Shown piece by piece: positions 52,541-63,560 of a stretch of DNA of 64,000 bases. Below the pieces are notes generated by a model, which saw only the letters and a list, made by a program, of their open reading frames with translations, was not told the DNA's origin and searched no databases. Made by a program: the position numbers and the translations under genes. Origin of the DNA: Prionace glauca (Eukaryota > Chordata > Chondrichthyes > Carcharhiniformes > Carcharhinidae); the NCBI GenBank assembly GCA_037974335.1, contig CM075760.1:49806469-49870468 (forward strand), given 5' to 3'. Each line of letters starts with the position of its first letter. Positions within the stretch are counted from its first letter, which is position 1.

Positions 52541-54139
52541 TATAGATGATGCTTGTATCTATGAATGTGTGTGGGTGCACACACATTTCAGTTCATGTGT
52601 ACCTGTGTGCAAGCACATACATGTTTGTGTGTGTGAATGTGTTGTCTGCTTTCACTTCATTTAATGATTGTGTTTGAGTTGTTCCTCTGTGTGTGTTTGT
52701 GGGAAGGGTGAGGGAGAGGTGTCAATAATCCATCCCCCCCCCCCATTCTGAGCTTACACCCGATGCCAGGAGTGGATCGAGAAGGCTGGAGGCAAATTGA
52801 TAACCTCGAGGTGAGTGGAGAAACACTCAGTGTGAGTTTGACGCTGCTGTGAAGAATGTGCAATGTCTTTTCACTGATTCTGTAGCTGTGGAAATAAAGA
52901 GTTTCAGTGAACCGGGGCCTCTGTGAAATGACAGCAGACAAAAACAAGAGTCAGATTTCACTGACTCCACCAGCTTAAAGCTCTCCTGTTCCACTTTAAA
53001 CTCTGCAACACTCTCACCTTTTCTCTCCCACAATATTCAGCCTTCAGTACCTGAGCTGGTGGAAATATAATCATTCTCTATTTGCTGACTCATTTCACCA
53101 TCACTCTTGTGAGGGAGATGGAATGGGAGTTGTCTTGTGTGAAATATAAACATCAATACAGACTAGTTAAATCGAACAGTCTTCTTCCAGGCTGGATATT
53201 CTCTACAATTCATGTAATCTCTGATCAGCAGGTTCCACCATTTGCACTGCACATGTTCAGAGTATAACCTGGTGCTGAGAAATCACACTGAGCTTCTATA
53301 GTCATTAATGTCCACAGAGATTCTGTCATGAGTAAAATTATGAATTGTAACATTGTCATTGAAATCGATGAGCAGAAATTTTCATCAACCAGATCCACTC
53401 TCGAAAAGACACGGCTGAGAATCTTCTCCCAAACAACGCTCTCTCTCAGATCTTTTAAGAAAGGGTCCATTTCCAGGATTTCAATCCCTCCTTTCACTAT
53501 TCTTCTGCCTTAGATTACCACATGCATTCAAGCTTCCACACAATTTCTCTGGTATTCAGCCATGCCAGCAGAACACTACTATTTCACAGGTGGTTCAAAG
53601 TCCCCTACCTTAGGATTATTTCAGGGTCTGTCTTTTTGCCAGCCAATTTCACCAGGTATGATGTCTTTAACTAGAAACCTCTCTTTGCTCCTTTAGGGAA
53701 CAGTATTTTGTTCAGATTCCCTTTGACTTCAGTTTTCCTCAGACTTTTTTAATTCCCTGGTTTCTGGAACTATCTGCTCTTTAACTTCTGGGATTTTCTT
53801 TCTTGCCCTTGCTTCATTGTTCTGCCTGATGTTTCTGGCAGTTTCCTCTTCAGCTAACTCAAAAATTATTTCTAACCCAAAATGGCCACTGGTTGCCAAG
53901 TAACAACTTTATCTTTCTTTACACTCATGTTTTTCACATTGTAAATTCTCCAAACACAATGCAGACACAGTTTGGAATGAAACCAAAACCCTATACACGC
54001 AAACACCTTTATTTAACATTATGAAAGTTTTAACCCTTTTGTACATGGAAACACTGAATTAAACTTGCTTAAATCTATACCGTATTACTAATAGCCAACA
54101 ATACAAATATAGATTACTAAATCTACTTCTCGATAGGGA
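52541..54139. other. Unrecognised sequence
   Basis: TG-rich simple sequence at about 52560-52700 and a C-run at 52734-52744. No domain was found in the open frames (60-96 codons). The stretch 53860-54110 is AT-rich, with CACCTTTATTTAAC-type ends that could be an old LTR, but I cannot support it. Confidence 0.4.
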
Positions 54140-54306
54140 GAAACTAAGGAAGGATGAGTTAAGGTTGGGCAAATTTTTAGTCACGGTTTGACCCAGTGGA
54201 AGGAAGGAAGGGGGGGGGGGGAGTTTAGATCAGAGTTGAGGGGGAACTTCTTCACTCAAAGGGTGGTGAGTCTCTGGAATTCTCTGCACGTTGAAGTGGT
54301 GGAGGG
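54140..54306 (+). mobile_element. CR1 family A fragment, left half of a split copy
   Basis: [20 protein letters not shown] codons up to GAAGTGGTGGAGGG. The copy resumes at 55011 (CTACCTCGCTGAATATATTTAAG), the very next bases of the family consensus. Confidence 0.8.
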
Positions 54307-55010
54307 AACAAAGAACAAACAAAGAACAAAACAGCACGGGAAACAGGCCCTTCGGCCCAACGAGCCCGCGCCGCCGTCCCATGGTCAGTGACCTATTCAT
54401 GACTCTAGTCTATGCCTAATGTGTGAGGATCAGGGAGGTCCAATATAGGGACAATTTGTTACCCAATCAATCAGCCTAAAAGCACATTTTTGGGATGTGG
54501 GAGGAAACCGGAGCACCCGGAGGAAACCCACGCAACCACGGGGAGAACGCGCAAATTCCCACGGACACAGGCCCAACTCCATGTGTCCGCACAGCAACAG
54601 AGATAGCCTCTGTGCTGCCATGATGCCCTCGAGATGGTAAGTGCCTGTGGATAAAAATTTCATTATTAAAGACTCTATATCCTTGAGACTAAAACTGACC
54701 CCAAGCCTACAATGCTTAATAAGGCCTGCTATATCCCCCTATATGTAAACTGCTCATGTGGTTGTCCAAGTTACTCTTGAACAACCCTAGCGTGCCTGCT
54801 TCCACCACCTTACTCGGCAGTGCATTCCACATCCCCACTACCCTTTGTGTGAAAAACTGCCCTCTAACATTAGTCTTATATCTAACCCCCCTCACCCTAA
54901 GCCCGTGACCCCTCGTTCTATCCATTTCTAATAGCGGAAAAAGCTTATCACCATCTACTCTATCTGTCCCCTTCATAATCTTATAAACCTCTATTAAGCT
55001 ACCTATATTC
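54307..55010 (-). mobile_element. CR1-clade 3' end inserted into the family-A copy
   Basis: An antisense element with tail AACAAAGAACAAACAAAGAAC, a 3' UTR (GAAACAGGCCCTTCGGCCC), an embedded SINE-like block (GGGAGGAAACCGGAGCACCC, 54488-54600), and C-terminal ORF2 codons (MKGTDRVDGDKLFPL...FTQRVVGMWNALP, 54716-54976). Confidence 0.8.
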
Positions 55011-55198
55011 AGCTACCTCGCTGAATATATTTAAGTCACGGGTAGATAGGTTTCTGATAGACAGGAGAATTAAGGGTTATGGGGAGAAAGCAGGAAAGTG
55101 GAACTGATCCAGTTCAGATCAGCCATGATCTTATTGAATGGCGGGGCAGGCTCGAAGGGCTAGATGGCCTACTCCTGCTCCTATTTCTTATGTTCTTA
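55011..55198 (+). mobile_element. CR1 family A fragment, right half of the split copy
   Basis: Last ORF2 codons and the standard 3' UTR, with tail CCTATTTCTTATGTTCTTA. Confidence 0.85.
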
Positions 55199-55325
55199 GA
55201 GCAGTTTGTAGAAACCCTCTATCTTCAAACAGTCCCCAGTGTACTTCCAGCTCTGACAGGTAACTGAAACTCTCCGCACAATCATTTTCATGATTTCTCC
55301 CTAGTTCGAAATTCAATCACACCAA

Positions 55326-56162
55326 TTAGTTGTGAATTCGCTGGTGTGTCAGAAGATTCGATGAGGTAACATATCCCTTCCCACACTGCAAGCAGGTGAA
55401 CGGCCTCTCTCCAGTGTGAACCCGCTGATGTATTGCTAGTTTAGAGAACTGATTGAATCCCTTCTCACACACAGAACAGATGAATGGCCTTTCCTCTGTG
55501 TGGATTCGCTGGTGTATTGCTAGGTTGGATGAATGATTGAATCCTTTCCCACACACAGAGCAGATGAACGGTTTCTCCCCAGTGTGAACTCGCTGGTGTG
55601 TCAGCAGAGTTGATGACCGAGTGAATCCTTTCCCACACACAGAGCAGGTGAATGGCCTCTCCCCAGTGTGAATTCGCTGGTGTGTGAACAAGGTGGCTGA
55701 CTGAGCAAATCTCTTTCCACATACAGAGCAGATGAATGGCCTCTCCCCAGTGTGAACTCGCTGGTGTTTCAACAAAGTAGATGAGTCAGCAAATCCTTTC
55801 CCACACCGGGAGCAAGTGAATGGCCTCTCCTGAGTGTGAGCTCGCTGGTGTATCAGTAGAGTGGATGAATGAGAAAATCCCTTCCCACATTCAGAGCAGG
55901 TGAACGGTTTCTCCCCAGTGTGAACACGCTGGTGTATTGCTAGATTAGATGACTGATTGAATCCCTTCCCACATTGGGAGCAGGTGAATGGCCTCTCCTC
56001 AGCATGAGTCCTCTGATGTATATTTAAGCTGGATAACTGAGTGAATCCCTTCCCACAATGGGAGCAGGTGAATGGCCTCTCGCCTGTGTGACTGCGTCGA
56101 TGAGTTTCCAGCAGGGATGGGTAATTGAATTCCTTCCCACAATCCTCACACTTCCATGCCAT
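55326..56162 (-). CDS. C2H2 zinc-finger protein, 10 fingers
   Basis: 278 codons of ten complete C2H2 fingers from [10 protein letters not shown] to [10 protein letters not shown], with TGERP/TGEKP, AEERP, QERP and TEERP linkers. All zinc ligands are present. Helix positions -1/3/6 are Y/L/E, Q/S/N, Q/N/A, H/T/L, D/T/K, Q/T/F, R/T/T, H/N/A, Q/K/A and T/N/T. Units 3, 8 and 9 are recent internal duplicates ([30 protein letters not shown]). The Met (MAWKC) is the first after in-frame stops at 56205-56207 and at the following TAG. The ancestral upstream start is lost (TTG in place of ATG near 56284). No effector domain is visible. The likely promoter is the CpG region at 57640-58040. Probable nuclear DNA-binding protein. 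Confidence 0.87.
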   Translation of the reverse strand: MAWKCEDCGKEFNYPSLLETHRRSHTGERPFTCSHCGKGFTQLSSLNIHQRTHAEERPFTCSQCGKGFNQSSNLAIHQRVHTGEKPFTCSECGKGFSHSSTLLIHQRAHTQERPFTCSRCGKGFADSSTLLKHQRVHTGERPFICSVCGKRFAQSATLFTHQRIHTGERPFTCSVCGKGFTRSSTLLTHQRVHTGEKPFICSVCGKGFNHSSNLAIHQRIHTEERPFICSVCEKGFNQFSKLAIHQRVHTGERPFTCLQCGKGYVTSSNLLTHQRIHN

Positions 56163-56300
56163 CTCCCTGTTGTGACTGTAATTATGTTCCTAAAGGCCAG
56201 ATGATTAGTTGAAGTCTTATTCACAAACAGAACACATTTACAGTTTCTCTCCGCTGTGAATGGTGCTTTTTTCTTCCAATTTCAAAATACATGATATTCA
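56163..56300 (-). pseudogene. Eroded N-terminal leader and finger of the 10-finger gene
   Basis: Minus-strand LEEKSTIHSGEKL, a stop, then MCSVCE, a stop, then DFN, TAA (56205-56207) and SSGL. This is the same leader as [20 protein letters not shown] in the 12-unit gene, but broken. Confidence 0.7.
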
Positions 56301-56479
56301 GATTACAATAAATGGCCAACTCATCAGATTCTGATATCATGTTTTGTTTCAGTTTCTTGACTGCAGATTTTCTTCTTGTAAACCCCTGGGAAATTGATTT
56401 AAAACAGAAAAAATTGAGTGAGAAAGACCCACAAAAACACAAAGGCAGGTTGTGAAATTGAACTGAATAAATCTGATAA

Positions 56480-56640
56480 TTTGTGGAGCCGTCGTGAGGA
56501 AAGGGTAACCAAGAAAGCTGCTGGATTGTCATACAAACCCAACTGGTTCACTGATGTCCTTTTAAGGAATGAAACCTGCCACACAATCTGGGTCTGCACA
56601 AGACTTTGGGAGGAGACAGAGAGATGTAGCTGGGGGTGAA
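56480..56640 (+). mobile_element. SINE S2 fragment, shared with the 12-finger gene
   Basis: CTGGATTGTCATACAAACCCAACTGGTTCACTGATGTCCTTTTAAGGAATGAAACCTGCCACACAATCTGGG lies collinear with 20180-20290, at a similar distance from the coding start, in the same orientation. Confidence 0.65.
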
Positions 56641-57639
56641 GGCAAGGGATTTTATACATCTACAGCTTGACAAGAACTTTGACAGAATCTCACAAACCCT
56701 CAACTCCATTAGAAGGACCAAGATAGAAAGTGGATATAAACAGCATCACCTCTGAGTTCCTCCAACCATACACCATTCTGACTTATCTGATATCCAATAC
56801 TAAAAGAACAGAAATTTCTTTCATATTAATACTGGGAAGACAACCCATTGTCTTCAGTCCACCCTCCAAACTCCACTCCGTCACCAGCAATTCTATCCCT
56901 CTTCCTGGTAACATATCTGACCTGAACCAGGCTGTTCACAACCCTGGTGAAATATTTCCCCAGGATGAGCTTCCGGCCACACATCATCATCATCAAGACC
57001 GCCTATTTCTACCTCAGTAAGATCGTCTGATTCCACCCCAGTCTCAGTTCATCTGGAATTCTCATCCATTCCATTGTGATGTGAAACTCAGGGGAATGGG
57101 AATATTGAGGGGGAATGAGATTGTCTGAATTGCTCCAAAGAGGATTGGCATGGATTTGAGTTGCCAGATGCATTCCTTCTATGTTGTAATGTCTCCATCA
57201 GTGGAAATAGGTAACGTTGACACAATGTCTTTTCAAGATAAGGAATAGGGAATCATAAGTAACATAACACGTACATATAACTGCAATAAACAAATCTCTG
57301 TCCCAAGCGAATTTACAGTTCATTTAAACAGCCTTCTCCTGGGAAAACTCCCCCTTTAATTGTGAACGTTAGTTAAGAGGTTATCTTGTTACCCAGATAA
57401 ATAAAGGCGCCAACCTGAGGGAGCTAAAAGATGTCAATATCTTTGAGAGAGAGAAAGATACCTGGGCCAAGTCCTGTTCCTAATTCCGATGTTCGTCTAT
57501 AATCGTTCCAGAGCCTGCAGCCTCCCTGAATTAACTTCCTTTCCCTCCAGTTGCTGCAAGTCCCCAGTTTCCCCCAGAATGAGAAAAGAAATGGAAAGGG
57601 GGAGACATTGATTTCCTCCCAGATGTTGCACAGAGGAGG
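56641..57639. other. No gene seen
   Basis: Contains a short S2-type tail piece (GAGTTCCTCCAACCATACACC at about 56755). The remainder is unrecognised and would include the 5' UTR or intron of the 10-finger gene. Confidence 0.4.
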
Positions 57640-58040
57640 AGGTTTCACTCTGAAAATCATCGACAAACTTCCGCATTGTGACATCACAATGGAGGCCTGC
57701 CTATATCAGCCAATAGAAATCAGTCTGCTCCGCGGTGACGTCATCGGGGTTTCATTGTGCAGGCCTTGCGCGCTGATCCTGGAGCCCCGCCCCCACCCAC
57801 TGTTCCCCTCCTCGAGCCAAGGTTTCCAGACAAGCGGCTGGCGGCTCCGGCCAGAGCGAGAAGCCGCTCGGTGATCTCCCCCTCCCCCCTCCGGCTGTTC
57901 CAAAAAGACATCGAGAGCCACCGCTGGCGGCAACCGCACTGCGCCTGCTCCGGACAGCTCGGCTCAGCAGCGCTCTCTGCGCCTGCGTGATGGGCTGCCA
58001 GCTGAGGGAGTGGGGGAGGGGACTTTGCAAAATCTCTTCC
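57640..58040 (-). promoter_or_regulatory. CpG promoter region, probably of the 10-finger gene
   Basis: CCAAT box (GCCAATAGAAATC at about 57709), a perfect CRE-like TGACGTCATC (57737), an ATF-like TGTGACATCACAATGG (57678), and several GCGCCTGC/CTGCGCCTG NRF1-like half sites (57936-57986). CpG density falls off on both sides. Strand and target are inferred from position. Confidence 0.55.
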
Positions 58041-58671
58041 CATCATTTTCTCCCAAGTCCCGCAGTTTGATTTGAAACAGCACAGCTTCTGTTTTTAGCT
58101 TCACACACAGACTCAAAACTTCCTCCTCTGGCCAACATCTGTGAATAAAACATTTATTTCTCCTCCGGGAAATATAGAGAGTTGTGGAATTTTGTAACTG
58201 GAATTAGAGCCAGAGGAGGAGTAATCCAGGGTAATGATTTGGGGATAAAGCAAAATCCTGCAAATGCTGGAAGTTTGAATGAAACAGACCTGCTGAGCTT
58301 ATCCAGCATTTTCTGTTTTTATTATAATGATTTTGGGACCTGGGATTGAACCTCACCACGTTTCAATAAAAATATTGTCATTGAAAACAACACAGGCTTT
58401 AATGGAACAATTAATTCCAAACACAATCTCTTGTAGTTAGTGTGGCAGGGTGTGGTGAATCAGGTTTTAAAAGAGTCAGATTGTATATGTTTTCTGGTTT
58501 GGACAACCACATTTAAATCTGGGACTCAGATGAGGATATGAATTGGTGTTTGGTGGTAAGACCTAAATCTGTGTATTATGCCAGGAAGCCTTAAATCCAG
58601 ACTGAGAATATTTCAGAACCAAGGTTCAAAATAAATGGCTGTGGATGGTGAATTCATCCTCAAAAGAAAAG
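58041..58671. other. No gene seen
   Basis: A short repeat at 58245-58335 (AAATCCTGCAAATGCTGGAAG with its near-inverse CCAGCATTTTCTGTTTTTATT) can fold back on itself. The rest is unrecognised. Confidence 0.4.
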
Positions 58672-58764
58672 AAAACGACAGCACAGGAACAGGCCTTCAA
58701 GCCTGCACCAACCATGCTGCCCAACTGAACTAAAAACATAGTACTAAAACCGTAGCGCGCCATG
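58672..58764 (-). mobile_element. CR1-clade 3' UTR, left half of a split antisense copy
   Basis: GACAGCACAGGAACAGGCCTTCAAGCCTGCACC is the 3' UTR signature in antisense. It continues at 59291. Confidence 0.7.
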
Positions 58765-59290
58765 CTTATGCAAGGATATTTTGGCCTTGGAGGGAGTGCA
58801 GAGGAGGTTTACTAGGCCAATGCCAGAGTTGAGGGGGTTGAGCTATGAGGAGAGGCTGAATAAACTAGGCTTGTACTCGTTGGAGTTTAGAAGAATGAGG
58901 GGAGATCTCTTTGAGACGTATAAGATGATGAATGGGATGGATAGGATAGAGGTGGAGAGACCCTTCCCGCTCAAAAAAGACAGTAGGACTAGGGGGCACA
59001 GCCTCAAGATAAAGGGGGGATGGTTTAGAACGGAGTTGAGGAGGAATTTCTTCACTCAAAGGGTGGTGAATCTCTGGAATTCTCTGCCCGTTGAAGTGGT
59101 GGAGGCTACCTCACTAAATATTTTTAAGACGCGGGTTGATGGGTTTTTGATAAGAGAGGGGATTACGGGTTATGGAGAGAGGGCGGGAATGTGGAACTGA
59201 GCCACGACAGATCAGCCATGATCTTATTGAATGGCGGGGCAGGCTCAAAGGGCTAGTTGGCCTACTTCTGCTCCTATTTCTTATGTTCTT
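58765..59290 (+). mobile_element. CR1 family A 3' end, inserted in another LINE
   Basis: ORF2 C-terminus open for 139 codons (LEGVQRRFTRPMPELRG to the normal stop at 59200) and the standard 3' UTR and tail. 5'-truncated. Confidence 0.9.
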
Positions 59291-59780
59291 AAAACCCCCT
59301 ACCCTTCTAGGGACCATATCCCTCCATTCTCATCCTATTCATATATTTGTCAAGTCACTCCTTAAAAGTCACTATCATATCTGCTTCCACTACCTCTCCT
59401 GGCAGCGAGTTCCAGGCACCCACCACTCTGTGTAAAAAAACTTGCCTCGTACATCTCCTTTAAATCTTGCCCCTCACACCATAAACCTATGCCCCCGAGT
59501 CCATCCTGGAAAAAGCTTCTGACTATCCACTCTGTTCATGCTCCTCATAACTTTATAGACTTCTCTCAGGTCATCCCTCAACCTCGGTCATTCCAGTGAG
59601 AACAAACCAAGATTCTCCAACCTCTCCTCACGTCTAATGCTCTCCATACCAGGCAACATCCTGGGTAAATCTTTTCTGTACCTTCTCCAAAGCCTCCACA
59701 TGCTTCTGGTAATGTGGCGACCGGAGTTGAATACTGTATGCCAAGTGTGGCCTAAGGTTTTATAAAACTGCAACATGATT
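59291..59780 (-). mobile_element. CR1-clade LINE, right half of the split antisense copy
   Basis: GGGACCATATCCCTCCATTC, then antisense C-terminal ORF2 codons (RRYRKDLPRMLPGMESIRRE) ending in the palm region at about 59775. Collinear with 58672-58764. Confidence 0.75.
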
Positions 59781-60627
59781 TGCCGAAAGGCCTGTGAAAA
59801 TTCTGTCATGGGAGAAACTACTGGAAGAAAAATCACCCTGTACATGGGAGAGACAGAAACTGTGAGAACCATCTCCTCCAATCACAGATTCTGTCTTTCC
59901 TGATGTTGCTAAATCTGCAGAGGCAGATCTCAAATTGGAGGAACAACTTTCCAACTATTTTGAGAAAGGAAGTTCACTGACTCAGCAGCCCATCTGTGAT
60001 GTGTGGAGGAGTTGTGTCTTCCTGCTACAGAACTAGTTTCATAGCAGTGTGAGCCTCAAAAAGGAGTGATAAAACCATCGGCAGAGCTTTCCTCATTCTG
60101 CTGAACAAGTCTCGATTATTTTTATACATCTCAGGAGATGGGGTGTACTGCACAGGAATTTGAGTAACTAGATATTGTGAACATACCAATCACTTGGGTC
60201 GTCACATTAGAAATTGAGGTACATTCATCCAGGTTCATATTCTAAACTGCTATTATTTGCAGTTTAATGCTAACAGACAACACACAGAAGCCCCGGTCAG
60301 AGTTGATCTCAGCTGCTGTAGTGAGGTTATTTTTGGGTTATTAATGTTTGGGTTAGAGTTTTTTCCTGCTCCACAGTCTGAACCAATAAACATCTGCCCC
60401 GATTCAGTTGCCTTGTGTCAAACAGTTAGAATTGTCATTTGGAAAGAGTGTATGGGAGTATTTTTAAAATAAATTCACAAAAAATTTAATTAACAGATTC
60501 CAATTTAAAAGATTTAATATATACACAGTCTTTGTATTTGTGCTATCTTAACCAAAGACGTAAACTAACACAAAAGGTAATGTTCCTATGTGACTACATC
60601 ACTAATAAAGGAGTTACTGAGAATGGA
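59781..60627. other. No gene seen
   Basis: AT-rich sequence without recognisable domains or repeats. Confidence 0.4.
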
Positions 60628-61767
60628 AAAGGTCAGGGGACATGGAGTTGGGGGTAGGGTGTTAGCGTGGTTAGAGGATTGGTTGTCAAATAGGAGGTAG
60701 AGAGTGGGGGTCAATGGGTGCTATTCGGATTGGCGGTTGGTGACTAGTGGGGTGCCCCAGGGGTCGGTGCTGGGGCCTCAGCTATTTACCATTTATATAG
60801 ATGATCTGGAGGAGGGAACCGAGTGCAGGGTGTCGAAATTTGCTGATGACACCAAGATTGGGGGAAAGGCAAATTGTGAGGAGGGTGTGGAGAGTCTGCA
60901 GAAGGATATAGATAGGCTGGGCGAATGGGCCAGGAAATGGCAAATGGAATTTAATGTTGGCAAGTGTGAGGTGGTCCACTTTGGGAGGAGGAATGGTAGG
61001 AAGGACTATTACTTACGGGGCGAAAAACTGCAGCAGGCGACGGTGCAGAGGGACCTCGGGGTCCTTGTGCATGAGTCGCAAAAACCCAGTTTGCAGGTGC
61101 AGCAGGTGGTCAGGAAGGCGAATGGGATGCTGGCCTTCATAGCGAGGGGGATTGAATATAAAAGTAGGGAGGTCTTGCTGCAGCTGTATAGGGCATTGGT
61201 GAGACCGCAGCTAGAGTACTGTGTGCAGTTTTGGGCGCCGCACCTGCGCAAGGATATTTTGGCCCTGGAGGGAGTGCAGAGGTTTACTAGGCTGATACCG
61301 GAGTTGAGGGGATTGAGCTATGAGGAGAGGCTGAATAAACTAGGCTTGTACTCGTTAGAGTTTAGAAGAATGAGGGGAGATCTCATTGAGACGTATAAGA
61401 TGATGAATGGGATGGATAGGATAGAGGTGGAGAGACTCTTCCCGCTCAAAAAAGACAGTAGGACTAGGGGGCACAGCCTCAAGATAAAGGGGAGGCGGTT
61501 TAGAACGGAGTTGAGGAGGAACTTCTTCACTCAAAGGGTGGTGAATCTTTGGAATTCTCTGCCCGTTGAAGTGGTGGAGGCTGCCTCGCTAAATATTTTT
61601 AAGAAACGGGTTGATGGGTTTTTGATAAGAGAAGGGATTAAGGGTTATGGGGAGAGGTCGGGAAGGTGGAACTGAGCCACGACAGATCAGCCATGATCTT
61701 ATTGAATGGCGGGGCAGGCTCGAAGGGCTAGATGGCCTACTCCTGCTCCTATTTCTTATGTTCTTAT
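60628..61767 (+). mobile_element. CR1 family A, 5'-truncated copy
   Basis: Starts at KVRGHGVGGRVLAW. A TAG replaces the Gln codon of RRQRVGVNG at about 60698, leaving 323 open codons (60704-61675) with [22 protein letters not shown] and the C-terminus. An in-frame loss of one Arg codon is seen at VQRFTRL. 3' UTR and tail are standard. Young copy. Confidence 0.93.
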
Positions 61768-61934
61768 GAAAACGGTCCCCTGGAAACCAAAAAATAGCCC
61801 TTAAAAATCAAAGAGTAGCTTTCCAGAAAATCTCAATACAAGCACTGAAAATAAATACTTTGTGCCCTGCAGATGGATCTTTCAGAGAATGAACTGTAGA
61901 TTTTGCCCCAGAGATCAAATTAGAATTGAAGCAA

Positions 61935-62137
61935 AAGTTGCCAGAGGTAGTAGTAGAGGTAGGTACAATTTTATCTTTTAAAAAGCATTTAGATAGTGAC
62001 ATGGATATGATATTGTTAGAGGAATATGGGTCAAATGCAGGCAATTAGAATTAGCTTAGGGGTTTAAAAAAAAGGAGGCATGGACAAGTTGGGCTGATGG
62101 GCCTGTTTCCATGCTGTAAACCTCTATGACTCTGAAA
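61935..62137 (+). mobile_element. CR1-clade 3' end, other subfamily
   Basis: Codons [19 protein letters not shown]-like (KLPEVVVEV in decayed form), then a 3' UTR with GGGCTGATGGGCCTGTTTCCATGCTGTAAACCTCTATGACTCTG. The same subfamily as the antisense piece at 47748-48290. Confidence 0.75.
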
Positions 62138-62363
62138 TTCTTAATGTTACTCTAAACAGGTTCCTGTTGGGAGTTCTTCAGTTAAGAGGGAAGATCACAG
62201 GTGTTACTTTTAAAAACTGACATTGCAGCCCCGAAAATCAGTGACACTTCCAGAATATTAAATTCCAGCGAGTTACAAGGTTTATTAACATCAGCAGAAA
62301 TAAATTATTGTCAGACTATCAATACTGAACAGCAGCAAAAACAGCAGAATCCAACCCATGCTG

Positions 62364-63287
62364 TCATTTATGAACTTGCTGATGTCTCAGGAGCCATTGT
62401 GACTGAGTGAATGCCTTCCCACACACAGAGCAGTTAAATGGCCTCTTACTGTGAGTGCGTTGGTGAGCCAACAGGTTGAAAGACTTTGCGAATCCCTTCC
62501 CACACACGGAGCAAGTGAATGGCCTCTCCCCTGTGTGAACTCGCTGATGAGCAGAGAGGTTGGATGACCGATTGAATCCCTTCCCACACACAGAGCATGT
62601 GAATGGTCTCTCTGCAGTGTGAGTGCGTCGGTGCGCAGTGAGATTGGACGACTGCCTGAAATTCTTTCCGCAGTCAGTGCAGCTGAATGGCTTCTCTTCA
62701 GTGTGAATTTTCTGGTGTCTCAGCAGGGTGGGTAAAGCTGTGAATCCCTTCCCACAGACAAAGCAAGTAAATGGTCTCTCCCCTGTGTGAATTCTCTGGT
62801 GTGCAATGAGGGAGGATGCCTGTCTGAAACTCTTTCCACAGTCAGTGCAGCTGAATGGTTTGTCCTCAACGTGAACTCGCTGGTGTGACAGTAAGTGGGA
62901 TGACCCAGTGAATCCCTTCCCACAGTCGGAGCAGGTGAAAGGCCTCTCCCCAGAATGAACTCGCTGGTGTGACAGGAGGTGGAATGATTGAGTGAATCCC
63001 TTCCCACACACGGAGCAGATGAATGGTCTCTCCCCAGTGTGAGTGCGTTGGTGCACAGTGAGTGCTGAAGAATGCCTGAACCTCTTCCCACAGGAGGTGC
63101 AGATGAATGGCTTTTCCTCAGTGTGAATTCTCTGGTGAGACCAAAGGCCAGATGACTGAATGAATCCCTCCCCACAGACAGAGCAGGTGAATGGTCTCTC
63201 CCCAGTGTGACTGCGCCGATGATTTTCCAGCAGGGAAGGGTAACTGAATCTTTTCCCACAGTTCCCACATTTCCACGGTTTCTCCAT
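62364..63287 (-). CDS. C2H2 zinc-finger protein, 11 fingers
   Basis: 307 codons of eleven complete C2H2 fingers from [10 protein letters not shown] to [10 protein letters not shown]. All zinc ligands are intact. Linkers are TGERP, TEEKP, TGERP, TGERP, SGERP, VEDKP and so on. The last linker is one residue short ([10 protein letters not shown] instead of five residues). Helix positions -1/3/6 are Y/L/E, Q/G/W, H/A/T, Q/H/L, G/H/L, Q/S/I, A/T/L, Q/N/T, R/N/S, K/N/L and Q/W/L. Units 3, 6 and 8 form a subfamily (C-T-D/S-C-G-K-x-F-R), hinting at two-unit internal duplication. The start MEKPWKC equals the family start; the upstream eroded finger is out of frame. No effector domain is visible. Putative nuclear DNA-binding protein. 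Confidence 0.88.
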   Translation of the reverse strand: MEKPWKCGNCGKRFSYPSLLENHRRSHTGERPFTCSVCGEGFIQSSGLWSHQRIHTEEKPFICTSCGKRFRHSSALTVHQRTHTGERPFICSVCGKGFTQSFHLLSHQRVHSGERPFTCSDCGKGFTGSSHLLSHQRVHVEDKPFSCTDCGKSFRQASSLIAHQRIHTGERPFTCFVCGKGFTALPTLLRHQKIHTEEKPFSCTDCGKNFRQSSNLTAHRRTHTAERPFTCSVCGKGFNRSSNLSAHQRVHTGERPFTCSVCGKGFAKSFNLLAHQRTHSKRPFNCSVCGKAFTQSQWLLRHQQVHK

Positions 63288-63560
63288 GGTGTGGTGTCTT
63301 TGTGACTCTCCAGGTTAAACGATCAGTTGAAGCCTCATTCACACGTGTACAGTTTTTCCTTGCTGTGAATGGTGTGATGTTTTTTAAGGCTGCGTAACTG
63401 GATAAAGCTCTTTCCACAGTCAATTCACTGAAACACTCTCACTCGGGTGTGTGTGTGTCTTGGTGCTTTTCTCGTCACACTGATGTTTGAAATCTTCTCC
63501 TCCAGGCAGAGGACAAACATTTCTCCTTCCACGTTCAAAGTCTTAGGATATTCAAGTTTT
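63288..63560 (-). pseudogene. Eroded N-terminal fingers of the 11-finger gene
   Basis: On the minus strand VEGEMFVLCLEEKISNISVT, CGKSFIQLRSLK and GFN, TGA (63323-63325), SFNLESHKD. This is the same leader and two fingers as in the other paralogues, broken by stops and frameshifts. Confidence 0.65.

Noticed and set aside
52541-54139. A further LTR-type element in the AT-rich part
   Set aside because: Only vague end-like motifs; no paired ends, no coding parts and no target duplication visible.
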